Source of the DNA: Mercurialis annua
Taxonomy: Eukaryota; Streptophyta; Magnoliopsida; Malpighiales; Euphorbiaceae
Direction: 5' to 3'
Assembly: GCF_937616625.2 (NCBI RefSeq)
Contig: NC_065573.1
Coordinates: forward strand, 18,367,001-18,431,000
Length of the DNA stretch: 64,000 bases
Shown: positions 45,291 to 55,894 of the stretch, in pieces
How the letters are laid out: the number at the start of each line of letters is the position of its first letter
How positions within the stretch are numbered: the first letter of the stretch is position 1
Notes under the pieces: model-generated
Seen by the model: the letters and a program-made list of their open reading frames with translations, nothing else
Database searches by the model: none
Told to the model about the DNA's origin: nothing
Made by a program: the position numbers and the translations under genes

Positions 45291-48080
45291 GAGACTTCAA
45301 CCGAGACTTCAACCTAGATCTAACAGTTCATAATACTCAACAGAAATATAATAAATGCTCGTTCAACTACGAGTCTCTAAAATGGCATAAATACAAACCA
45401 GAGTAAACAGTACAATCATGCCAAAGCAATATAACTAGTCGGACCAATCCGACAAACAACTGTAATGATAATAATAAAGACGTCTAGTTTACTACTGCGG
45501 TCTAAGAATAAAACAGTTTGATAGTTTTACTAAAATAAATGGAACCTCCGAAGAAAACAAAGAAATAGAGATCACCTAACTTGCTCAAATCATAAGCCTG
45601 TAAAAATTGGGAAAACAACGAGGTCAGATATACTGAGATGAGTTTATACCACTATTTGCATTTATCAAGTGGAAAACCTTTAAAACTGTTAAAAACATTT
45701 AATAGCAACATTACGATTAATAGTTGGAACCCTAATCCACAATACTAAATATATCTATAATCCAATAGGCCTGGTCCCAAGAGTTTAGCTACACCGAGTT
45801 ACCACCGACCGCACTTAATCCATATCCAGAGTCCCGAGAGCTGAGCTACAACGAGTTACTCTACCTGGTCCCGAGAGCTATGCTCACACCTAGTTACCAC
45901 ATTTCATAGTATACCTTACCCAGATCATTACCGGTGCGCACTCAGTTCTAATGAGGCCCACTAGGTAGCATGTTCCAACTAAGAGCCATAATGGAAAAAC
46001 AGTTCGAAATATCATATACAATATATATAGATATTAAAATAACAATTTATTTAATAAAGCGGTAAATAGTAAGTACAAACTCACTGCTTGCTAATCCACG
46101 TGATAACCTGGCAAGCAACTAATCTTGGTTTGTCTCCGGAGCACGACGAACAGTAGACGAGTCTAAACCAATAAAATAATTATTAAATCAGACTCTAATT
46201 ATTAAATCAGACTCTAACTCTAGAGAGTACTAGACACCACGTAGAACTAGCACAAACAACAAGTCAGGTAAAATCACACAGAGTAAACACAATACTCAGA
46301 CAAATTAAAATGCCATAATAAATTAAGTTTATTGAGTTCCCGCTTTTAAAATCCGTTTCGGAAAATATTATTTAAATAATAAATTAAATCAATTTCCAAT
46401 TAATGGGTTAGCCGAGTTATCGCGAACTACCAAGCTAACCTCACTTGCCGGTGACCCAAGTCTAACCCGACTAAAAACGTTTGTTAGATATAAACCCGAG
46501 TTTATATTTATAAAATAATAAGCCAAATAAAAACAGAACTCAATAACTTCAATATCAAGTAACCCAAGTTACAAACCAAAAACTTAATCAAATAAGTTTA
46601 AAAATGTTCAAGTGCTAAACTGTAATTTAGCCAAGTTGATAATCGAAATCAAAATATAATTACCCGAGTAATTATAAGCTTAGCTTATAAAATAATTATC
46701 GTTTACACTTTACTAATTTATAAATCAAATCGAAATTCAACAGTTATAATTAAAACAATAACATTAGATAAAATTAACTTGAGGGATTCCATCAAATTAA
46801 ACAAAACACTTTAGCAACTTATCTAGCCTATTAGACATCTTCTTCAATTTAAACAAAACTAATCTCGCTAACATTTATTTGAAATCATTTGAACCTATCA
46901 AGCCATCAAGTTATTAAATCAATAATCCATAAATAACCCAAATAAAATACAACGATAACAATATTCATTCTCCAACCAAAACAATAAGAAGCCAAATATT
47001 AAGCATGAGGACCTCGATCCTCGCCAAACATAGAAACTCATAATTGAAATATCAAGTCTCACTCAACATCATCACACAGGAGCTTCGTTGGGATTGTTAG
47101 ACATTGAAGCAAACCAAGAATGATTTACAGCAACTCAAGAACAAAACACAACAAATAACAAGTCATTACGGTGAAGAACGACAATGGAAAACAGTTTCAA
47201 ATCTTATCGATTCAGTTACAAAATCACAAGTTAAATGCTAAACGATTAACAACCCATAAACCAAGAAATTATAATCAATAAGATATCAAAATTAAGATCA
47301 AAGAGGGAATAACCCATCGACAAAACCAAACAAAGTCTCACAGTTAAGAATAATCGAAAGCGGTGAGAAGGCGGCGATTCAAACGAATAGTATAGCGTAC
47401 CATTTCAATATCTGAGACATTAGAATTGTAGAGGATCGAGTCTACAGCGGCTGAGACGAAACGGTTCTCCAATTAAAGCTAAGATGAAAGAGAACGACTC
47501 AGCGAACGGAAGTGTCGTTATAAGCAAAACTGAACTTTGAATGAAAAGAACTTACCGATAATTTGCAGCGAATGAATGAGATTGAGGATGAATGAATTCA
47601 AAGAATTTGAGAGCACAAATGACGGCTAGGTTTTGGTGATTAAGTAGGGAAGAGTTTAGGGTTAGATTATTAGGTATTTATAGGAAGAGATTGAGTTAGA
47701 ATAGGAGAGGAAACACACAAGCCATAATGACCGGAGGGTAGGATGCTGGTCTCGAACGAGACCAGCTAAAATTAACTGAGGTCTCGTTCGAGACTTTGCT
47801 GGTCTCAAACGAGACCAGCACAAAGCTAACAGAGGTCTCGAACAAGACTAGCACAAAACTTGTTGGGGTCTCGAACAAGACCTAATGAAGCAATTCAGGT
47901 CTCATGCTGAGACCTGAGTTGAACCACGTGGTTCAACCGCTTGATTGAACCACAAGCCAAAGGAACCCCAACCGAACCTAAAATCAAACCGAACCACAAA
48001 CCAAACCATAAAACTTTAAAGAACCTCAAAACACAACCGGAAACTCGTCGGAAAACATCAAAAAAATACGGGGTATTACA
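45291..48080 (-). repeat. 5' LTR of H, lacking the U5 tip
   Basis: Starts inside the U5 block (CCGAGACTTCAACC) and runs to GGGGTATTACA. It has cassettes at about 45772-45900, a consensus TATA box at 47675-47682, a palindrome array (47746-47915) and a GAACCACGTGGTTC/TTGAACCAC hairpin region. The first 100-odd bases including TGTCACGACCC, and the adjoining primer site and leader, are gone. Confidence 0.85.
47675..47682 (-). promoter_or_regulatory. TATA box of the H LTR
   Basis: On the minus strand, CCTATAAATACC lies about 60 bases downstream of the palindrome array. It is the best TATA box among the A-type LTRs here. Confidence 0.6.
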
Positions 48081-48085
48081 AGAAG

Positions 48086-48319
48086 GATTTTATTCTAGTA
48101 GTCCGCAGTTGTCTAGAGGTGTTGACAATAGATTTGTATAATGCGTTTTAACTCTGATGTATGTTTCAAATGGGGTCACATGTATTTTGATATTGTTTCA
48201 TATATGAATCATGTTAATAAAGCGAAAAATTTATAAGCGTTTTTAGGCTTGCTACGGTTTTGGAGCTACCACTTCCATTCCCTAGCGCCGGTCTCGACTC
48301 ATGAAATTGGGTCGTGACA
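48086..48319 (+). repeat. D-family LTR end, third part
   Basis: Continues D after the AGAAG duplication and ends CCCTAGCGCCGGTCTCGACTC...GGGTCGTGACA, so D was at least in part an LTR on the plus strand. No primer site follows 48319, which suggests a solo LTR or a truncated element. Confidence 0.7.
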
Positions 48320-48846
48320 ACATAAATGATACATGTTTAAATGTTTCTAAAACGTTGACATGCATTGACGCGTGATTGGAGCGCTTTTCTAACACGAGTG
48401 CCCGACGCGTTACTGACTTGTTTTTACAATTGTTTAACACATTTTCCTGACTTCTTTTTAATTTAAGTGTGCCATAAGTCTATTATTTATTGGTTGGCTA
48501 GGAAATGTAAACTTTTTCCTTATTTTGTCATGAATGTAAAGAATTTTGATTTTGGCTATTTGAGTAATATTTAATTTTTTTGGAATATTTTTGTTTTTTT
48601 CTCAATAATCTATTTCAGTTAGAACTCTAGACAATTATCTTAACATAGTATTATAAGTCGTTTATTTTAGTCAGTACTTTAAATCTAATAATTATCTTAA
48701 GAGTTGTTTTTAATGAATAATCATATTTAATACAGTAAAAAGGACTTTGACGCAAATATGAATGAGACCCCATCACTAGTATTATAAATAGCCTCTGTGT
48801 ATGTGTGTGCGTGTGTGCATGTGTGTGTGTGTGTGTGTGTGTGTGT

Positions 48847-48896
<50 letters not shown>

Positions 48897-49248
48897 TTAA
48901 TAAATGAAATGAGAAAATTATTGATTCTATTATTTTATTAAAAAAATTAATGGAGATTATAAATTGACCAACAAACATTTTCATTAGATACTAAGAGAAT
49001 ATTTTAATGCATTCACGAAGTGAAAGTTTCAGAAATGACCACCTACTCTTCTTGTCCCTTTGCCATTGTTCGTTTCCTTGTCATGTCCAGGAGGAGGATC
49101 AACATTGCGGCAATTGTTAGCTTGACTACTGTCTCTATGCCATGGATTAATGTTTTGTTCCTTACATACAGAAGGATCTCTTTAGCTACATTTGGGTTAT
49201 TTATTTTCTCCGACAGCTCCATTACCAATATTTTTCACCGCTTACTTT
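48320..49248. other. Unassigned stretch with dinucleotide repeats
   Basis: AT-rich sequence between two D-family LTR ends. I recognise no gene. Small ORFs on both strands near 49020-49286 resemble nothing I know. Apart from the microsatellite at 48799-48892 I see no structured feature. Confidence 0.4.
48799..48892. repeat. Compound microsatellite (GT)n then (GA)n
   Basis: An interrupted GT run (about 48799-48847) is joined through ATTG to at least 20 units of AG/GA. It is a typical length-variable marker locus. Confidence 0.95.
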
Positions 49249-51226
49249 TGTCACGACCCAAATTCTCGAGTCGAGACCGGCGCTAGGGAATGGGAATGGT
49301 AGTTCTGAAACCCATAACAAGCCTAAAATCATTAAAACGTTTTCACAAACATCTTACATATATCGACCTCACCAACGGAAGAATTTATACAAACATATAT
49401 TTATACACTAGTAACTCATCTATTCAAAGTACTTGGGCTTATAGTTTTCGTATCCTGTACGTACTAGCCCGTTACATACTAGCGTATAACGTTACCTCAC
49501 AGACCTTTGTGGAACAAAACATGCTTATTGTAGCCAACAAAACTCATATATTCAAGACAGAAATGAAAAACAACATATCATATTACACTACTGTACTAGG
49601 CCACGACTTGATCAAAATGATATACTACTGCAGCAACTATGGAAGTTAGGACATGTACATTGCAGAATTGACTTCTAGACAAAAGATGGACTTGTAGTCA
49701 AGTCTAGAGTCTAGGCCTGAAAAATATTTTTTAACAACGGGGTCAGCTTAAGCAAAGTGAGATATACGTTACTTAACATATTATCAAAATAAGCATCGCA
49801 TTTTAAAACATTTCAAACATAAAAAATCACAGCATATAAGCAAGTATTTGATCTGATTAAACCTTAATCCTAGACAAATCTTAACCTAGGTATCTTCCTA
49901 GACTTATCGAGAGTATTGTTTTCTCGTGTCCTTTTAGGTAAAGTCTGGGATAGTTCGACTGAGTTCAACCTATACCTAGTTATACAGTCCTGAGATAGTT
50001 CCACCAAGTTCAACTAGTATCACACTCAAATCCATTCGAATCGAGGTGAGTCTCGGGATAGTTCCACCGAGTTCAACTCGTATCACACTCAAATTCGTCT
50101 GAATTGAGGTGATTCCCAAAATAGTTCCATCGAGTTTAACTCCCTAGACATAGGTCCCGAGATAGTTCCATCGAGTTCAACCTCGTGTCTATCGCGATAT
50201 AAGTTTGTCTATTTCGATCTATTTCTATCATCCAAGACTGACTTGACTCTGTGATCACATAACTAATTCGGATCGTATACAAATTCACATTTGCAAATAA
50301 TCAACAGGTTATAAGCAAAATAATCCAATCCATATACCAAACAATCAAATCCATGTACCAAACAACCCAATCCATGTACAATTTAATCTAATCTAATACA
50401 AACAATTCAATCCAATACAATCAATTCAAACGTATATTTATGTGATGCATTTAAATACTATTCAGATATTATATCAAATAATTTTTAATACGATAATACG
50501 CGTAAGTAAAATATATTCACAACTTGCTATCTAATTTTCACAATAATTTTACGTCGGCCGAACACCAGTAAGTCGATGCCGTCAATTGTGAAACTCGTCG
50601 ATACGTCTGTCACAAAATACAATTAAATACGTTTAATTCCATAAACGTATATCACATATAACAATCCTAAGTTATAAACTTAGGTCAACTTCTTTAACCC
50701 TGACATATGACTTTAAATCAATATCGTTTTACTATTGACTTTTAATCGCATTTTGTTTCGTCGAACTATCAATCTTGTATTCAATTCCGATCGTTATTTG
50801 ATTTCCATATCAAATAACTCGACTTATTATGTCCACTTAACTATTTCCTTTTTACTTATCCCATTTCTATAAATCATTATTTAAAATGATTTATACGTTA
50901 ATTAGAGACGTTTAACGATCTATCGCAAAATCGTCAAACTAGCTCGCGTAACTTCGTATCAAAACTATTACGCATCGGGACCAAAACCTATCGATATTAT
51001 GTTTCTTTATCACCTCCATTGAGCCACTACACTCATCATACCATATTCAATTCATGACTTTAATACCATCAAAATCATTTAAGCTTGAAATTAACATCAT
51101 GGCCGAACCATCATCTCATTTTCCATCCAAAACTTATCACTTAAAATCAACTAGACTTTAGCAATAGTAAGTTCAATTCAAGACTCACAATCATCAACTA
51201 AACTTCACCTTATCACTAAAACCCGT
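49249..51226 (-). repeat. D-like LTR/element, minus strand
   Basis: Starts TGTCACGACCCAAATTCTCGAGTCGAGACCGGCGCTAGGG, the D-type U5 end reversed. Between about 49925 and 50190 it has five reversed cassettes of the form (G)GTCC(C/T)GAGATAGTTCCA(C/T)CGAGTTCAAC, closely matching those of D at 28531-28950. The block TTTAACAACGGGGTCAGC (near 49731) corresponds to the conserved CTGACCCCGTTG. The far border is unclear. Confidence 0.65.
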
Positions 51227-51408
51227 AGCAAACCTTTCGGTCAACATACAAACACATAAACCTGCGAGAAACCAATGCTCGGGGGGCAACCGAGACTTTA
51301 GTTTCTTGCAGGTTTATGTATTTATATGTTAACCGAAAGGCTTGCTACGGGTTTTGGTACTACATTACCCATACCCTAGCGCCGGTCGCGAATCATGAAA
51401 TTGAGTCG
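51227..51408. repeat. Head-to-head LTR ends forming a long palindrome
   Basis: Left arm AAACCCGTAGCAAACCTTTCGG...CCTGCGAGAAAC and right arm GTTTCTTGCAGG...CCGAAAGGCTTGCTACGGGTTT are complementary over about 55 bases with few mismatches. Between them is CAATGCTCGGGGGGCAACCGAGACTTTA, one copy of the U5 hairpin block. The right arm continues to the LTR end (CCCTAGCGCCGGTCGCGA, then a decayed GAGTCGTG). The left arm does not, so this is an inverted duplication or fold-back. Confidence 0.8.
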
Positions 51409-51867
51409 TGCAGTGAAAAAAATTATGACATTCAAATTATTCATATAATTTTCCAGCCTAATTGTATTGCGTATGTTTTAATTTTAACCAATTTTTTTAG
51501 TTTTTCAAATGTTATCCTGATTTAATTTTTTAATTGCAATTCTACCTATATTTGTTTTAATCAATTTAATTAGTCCAATTTTCAGTTGAATTTATATACT
51601 TAATCTATAATTAGAAAAATTCATTCTTCAAAATTTAACTTCTAATATAAAATATGTGAAAGTACCATTAAATTTAATTTTAAATTCTCTAACTTTCGGC
51701 GTGGTTGAAGAAAAAATAAAATAAAGTTTGAAGCTAAAAAGGACGAAAAATCAAATAAAACAAATAGAATTGAGATGGAGGTTAAAAAATTAAATTAATT
51801 AAAAAATGAATAAAATTGCAATTAAATTGTCAGATTGGGATAGAATTACAAAAGTTAAAAACCTTTG
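51409..51867. other. AT-rich stretch with no recognisable feature
   Basis: A and T dominate. No ORF, repeat or LTR motif is evident. Confidence 0.4.
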
Positions 51868-52085
51868 TTTGTTTGGGGATTGGGATTCCCTCAAGTTCAT
51901 TTTGAACTTGAGGGGGTCATGTTTATGATCTACACCGTTTATTATAAAATGAACGGTATAGATCAATTTGATTAAAATTGTGCTTTTTTTATCTACACCG
52001 TTCATTTTGTAATGAATGGTGTAGATTGTGAACATGATCCCCTCAAGTTCAAATGAACTTGAGAGAATCTCAATCCTTTGTTTGG
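51868..52085. mobile_element. MULE-type MITE (51877-52076) with 9-base duplication TTTGTTTGG
   Basis: A 200-base element is built as one large hairpin: GGATTGGGATTCCCTCAAG on the left is complementary to the right end CTTGAGAGAATCTCAATCC, and the similarity continues inward to the ATCTACACCGTTCATT region. Near each tip is a smaller palindrome, TCAAGTTCATTTTGAACTTGA. TTTGTTTGG flanks both sides (51868-51876, 52077-52085). A 9-base duplication and long terminal repeats are the marks of Mutator-like MITEs. Confidence 0.88.
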
Positions 52086-52181
52086 ACATTAAAGGAAAGT
52101 AAAGAATGGCTTTCTTACTAAAGTTTTTCTCTCTGAGATAGTTCTCTCTCTTTTGAGATAGTTTCTTTTTTCTCCTTGCTT

Positions 52182-53562
52182 ATGGCTATGGAGTTGTCAT
52201 CTCTTTACCAGTCTCTATCATTATCCGATGATGAAGATATTGTGGTTTGTGATCTTGGTGATGCAGCAAGAAATGCAGGTGAACAGAAAAATGCCCATTC
52301 ATTGATAGGCAAAGTTCTGAATACTCGCAAAGTTAATCATGAGGGTTTTATTTCAAATGTGAATTATATGTGGAGGACAAAATTCTAATGGTAGTGGAGA
52401 CAGTTGGCATCAATATTTTTATCTTTCATTTCGATTCGAAGGAGGACAGACAGAGTTTTATCCGGAGGTCCATGGAAGTATCAAGAAAGTTTGATTGTGC
52501 TGGACATTCCTATTGGAGTGGGGGATTATATGAGCATGAAATTCAATTTGGTATCCTTTTGGATCCAGATTCACAATCTCCCATTGATGTGCCTTAATAG
52601 AGAAGCAGGTATGTCTCTAGGTTCGCAGATTGGGGCACTGGAGAAAATTGATCCAGGAGCCTCAGGTGATTGTCTAGGGAAATATCTCAGAGTTCATTTT
52701 AAAGTTGATATAACTAAACCTTTAAAAAAGGGGGTTACGTGTGAAGATGGATGCCCAAGGTTCTATGATAACTGAAGCCTTGAGATATGAAAAACTTCCA
52801 GACTTATGTTTAAAATGTGGAATTTTAGGACATCCTATCTTGGAATGTAGTGTTCAAGGTGAAGATGATCATAAAGGGTACAAGTATAATGAGTTGATCC
52901 ATGCCGGACCTACATAATGGATTGAGCATAAAAACAAAAGACCCAGAAGCAGTGTAGCAGAGGGAAGTAATGGCGGCGGTAATGGCAGCGGTGAGAAGAA
53001 TCTTCCGGCGAGAGCTAAACCAGTTGTAGAGAAAGGTTTGAATTTGGAAAAGGAGAAAATCAAGGCATTGATTTTGGAGAGTTACAAAAATCTCCGGATT
53101 TGTTGGAGATCGAGAGAGATACTATGTCAAATGTTAAAAAAATCTGTTAGTTTGGGAAATAATTTGTTTAATACAGATTTGGTGAAAGTCAACGTGAAGC
53201 ACGATTCTAGAGTGATGGGAAAGGTAATTCTAGTGCAGGCTAAAGAAAAATTTAAAAATCAAGCGGAAAGTTTCTCTGGCCTGAAATTAAAAGCTAGAGA
53301 TAAGGGAGTGAAAAAGTCCATAGGAAAAATCTCTCAACAAAAGAAGGCCCACATGATGAGTAGAGAGCATTTTGGCCCATTAATGGACATATCGAATCTG
53401 GAAAGAGATGAGAATCAAATTGCGAGTGTTTCTTTGAAAGCAGAGAGAAAAAAGAAACAGGGAGAAGAGCTATTAGCATTATCTTGCTGCGAAGACTATG
53501 CTAATGGTGAGACAAATCTTACTTTATCGGCGGACCTTGCTATGCAGGGCTGCCGGGAGTAA
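52182..53562 (+). pseudogene. LINE ORF1 (DUF4283 and CCHC zinc knuckle), frameshifted
   Basis: ATG 52182 opens MAMELSSLYQSLSLSDDED. The DUF4283-like part follows with the motifs IFIFHFDSKEDRQ, QIHNLPLMCLNREAG and GKYLRVHFKVDITKPL. Then comes a knuckle in LPDLCLKCGILGHPILEC (Cys to Cys about 52807-52848) and a Lys-rich C-terminal part (53038-53562). The frame changes at about 52380, 52430 and 52770, and a stop interrupts the region after the knuckle (about 52916). The family protein binds RNA and acts as the nucleocapsid-like partner of ORF2. Confidence 0.82.
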
Positions 53563-54518
53563 TGAAAATTTTATGCTGGAACGTTTAGGGATTGGGTCCC
53601 TTCGAACGTTCAAAGCCCTTGCTGATTATGTTAAAATAAAAAAAACTCAACTTGGTATTTTTAATGGAGACGAGGATGGCAATAGAAAAATTGGAGAGGG
53701 TTAGGCACAATCTGAATTTTGAAGGTTGTTTTGGAGTGGATTGCGTGGCTAAAGGTGGAGGCTTAACTCTAATGTGGGATGATTCAACTTCAATTTTGAT
53801 TAATAGCTCCTCTTTCTACCACATTGATTGCTTTGTGAAGGATGAGGATCAAAAGAATTGGCGATTTACAGGCTTTTACGGGAACCCAAATCAATCGCAA
53901 AGAATTCATTCGTGGAAGTTATTGAGGATATTGAAAGAGCTGTTTTCGGGGCCATGGATTTGCGATGGCAATTTCAACGAAATTAGGGATAATTCAGAGA
54001 AAATGGGAGGCTTATGCAGACCAGATTATCTGATGAAAAATTTTAGAGAAGCTTTGGAGGATTGTGTGTTATTCGACCCTATCAATGCTGACAAGGGTTA
54101 TACTTGGTGGTGTAAAAGAAATGGGGGAGTTATAAAAGAAAGACATGATAGATTTGTGATCAATTTGGAGTGGTCTCTCATGTTTCCTGAAAATTTAATT
54201 CGTTTACTGGATTTTGGAGGTTCAGACCACAGGCCGATATTGATGAATGGGAAGAAATTTGAGAATGATAGTGGTGCTCTGAGGAAATGGGGATCCAGGT
54301 ATCATTTTGAGGAGCTGTGGACTACAAAAGATGAGTTTAAAGAAATTGTTTCCAATTGCTGGAAAGACGAATCAAGAGTTTTTTAATCGAAGATGTGCCC
54401 GGGAAGCTGGAAAATTGTGCTAAGGTTTTTCAAAGATGGGGGAGAGGTTCTTTTGGCAATTTAAAGAAGAAGATTGCGACAAAGAAAAAGGAGCTTATGA
54501 GATTATTGAATTATATGG
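53562..54518 (+). pseudogene. LINE ORF2 endonuclease fragment
   Basis: Starts ATGAAAATTTTATGCTGGAA (MKILCWNV), the usual start of plant LINE endonuclease, but a TAG follows at 53586-53588 where Arg is normal, and the frame then shifts. From about 53652 a long frame holds LMETRM, GGGLTLMWDD, FYGNPN, YTWWCKR, ERHDRFVIN and SDHRPILM. The catalytic GDFNE motif reads DGNFNE, so the Asp is replaced by Asn. A frameshift near 54375 leads to the linker before the missing reverse transcriptase. Both strand cleavage and reverse transcription are lost. Confidence 0.85.
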
Positions 54519-55460
54519 TGTTAGTGATATGCACTAGGTCAATCATGTTTGACCATATTTTGACTTTATCATTTTGTTATTTATTGATTGGCGGTTTTTA
54601 TCATTTTATATTAATGATTAAAATACTTGAATGGTTAATTCTTTCTAAGGTCATCAAGTATGTGACTTGATAGTAGAACCCTTAGGTTTTATAAAAGAAT
54701 TATATACCATCTATCCCTAGTCTTAATAGAACATTGAGACTAGTATGATGTTGACTGATGATTATGTTTTACTAATCATGTATATGAGATATTAAGTCAA
54801 ATCATAGGTGTCATTTGAGAAATAAGGCACTAGATGACCCACTATGAGAATACTACATAGATCACTGTCATAAGTAATTCTCATTACATTCCTATTAGTA
54901 TAATCCTTTGACCTTGAAATCATCATGGATTTCTACATAGTTATTTCATATTTTGATATAGTCTTACATTATCTTTAATAGGATAATGGAATAGATTGTC
55001 ATTGGATATGAAAGTAACTATGTGAGAAATGTGAGTGACTGAGAAGGAATTTGTCCCTCATTTATTTGAGTAAGATATCTATGGGGCCCTTGAAGAAGAT
55101 AGACTGAAGGAAATGCATGGCCATGCTAAATGAATTGATAAAGAGTTATCGTTTTCAATCTACTTAGAGTCAAGAAACTAATGATTGAATATTATAAGGA
55201 TGACAGGACTATGCCTTATATTCAATCTGAATATCGAGAGACAAAGGGATTAAAATATTATTGTAAATGGTTAAATCGGATTGTCGATATTCGTATAACT
55301 TGGGTAGTCATAATGTCTTGCTAGAGGCCACTTATGACTTGTGGGCTGAAATAGGGATTTCGGGCCTACTGCCAACGTTATATGAACCTACAGGGTCGCA
55401 CACTAAGAATAGGCCCAAAACAGTTATGGGTTGTACAAGCCCAATGTGATTAAGTGATTA

Positions 55461-55541
<81 letters not shown>

Positions 55542-55894
55542 CGTAATATATATATATTAATAAATATATATTAATTCGAAATTTAAGGATAAGTGTTTTC
55601 CTTAATTTATTATTTTTTGAAGATAATAAATATAATAATTAATATATATGGATGATTATCAAAAAGGAGTTTTTGATAAACATAAACTTGTTAGAATTGC
55701 AATGAGATTGAAATTCGAATTTGTCTCAAAACCCTAGTGTTGTTGTATGACTATAAATACACATTAAGGAATAGTTTTGAGTATAATGAAATTCATTATT
55801 TACTAAATCACTAAAATTCGAAATTGCTTGTGAAGCAATAGTGCTAGCACACAAGCACTAGTTTTGGCTAAGGTCTGTTCGTGTGGATACTCGT
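54519..55894 (+). repeat. Probable Ty1/copia LTR
   Basis: Starts TGTTAGTGATATGCACTAGG exactly where the LINE breaks. It has a TATA box CTATAAATACAC (55751-55762), followed by GTGCTAGCACACAAGCAC and ending ...TTCGTGTGGATACTCG, a phrase typical of the transcribed leader part of copia LTRs. There is no coding sequence. The right end is cut by the next gypsy LTR, so the terminal CA and the target duplication cannot be checked. Confidence 0.5.
55467..55539. repeat. (AT)n microsatellite
   Basis: An uninterrupted TA/AT run of about 70 bases inside the copia-like LTR, flanked by TTATTATTATTA. It is prone to slippage and to cruciform formation. Confidence 0.95.

Larger units (their letters stand above)
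29392..48085 (-). mobile_element. Nested gypsy cluster H (29397-48080) bounded by AGAAG duplication
   Basis: The left edge is a minus-strand LTR end (TGTCACGACCC at 29397), and the right edge is a minus-strand LTR start (GGGGTATTACA ending 48080). AGAAG flanks both (29392-29396 and 48081-48085), and D continues outside. The left and right LTR pieces share copy-specific text (AAACCAGAGTAAACAGTACAATCATGCC), so they are the two LTRs of one original element, called H. Everything between has been invaded or rearranged: plus LTR pieces B, and copies E3, E4 and E5. Confidence 0.85.
52086..54518 (+). mobile_element. Decayed L1-type LINE, 3' part missing
   Basis: ORF1 (DUF4283-like region plus zinc knuckle) and the endonuclease part of ORF2 follow each other in the order usual for plant L1 elements. 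The reverse transcriptase is absent because the sequence changes at 54519 into an LTR. No poly(A) tail is visible here. Confidence 0.85.

Noticed and set aside
48320..49248. Host gene island between the D-family ends
   Set aside because: No exon-like coding stretch or splice pattern; the region is AT-rich with microsatellites.
49020..49286. Overlapping small ORFs on both strands (88 and 61 codons) in an unassigned stretch
   Set aside because: No recognisable domain, no clear promoter or splice context, and the plus-strand ORF runs into an LTR end. Too weak to call a gene.
49290..49649. 119-codon ORF on the plus strand
   Set aside because: It lies wholly within the reversed D-like LTR and matches no protein family I know; other D copies do not keep it open.
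55267..55449. 60-codon ORF in the copia-like LTR
   Set aside because: No similarity that I can recognise, and it is followed at once by the (AT)n run.
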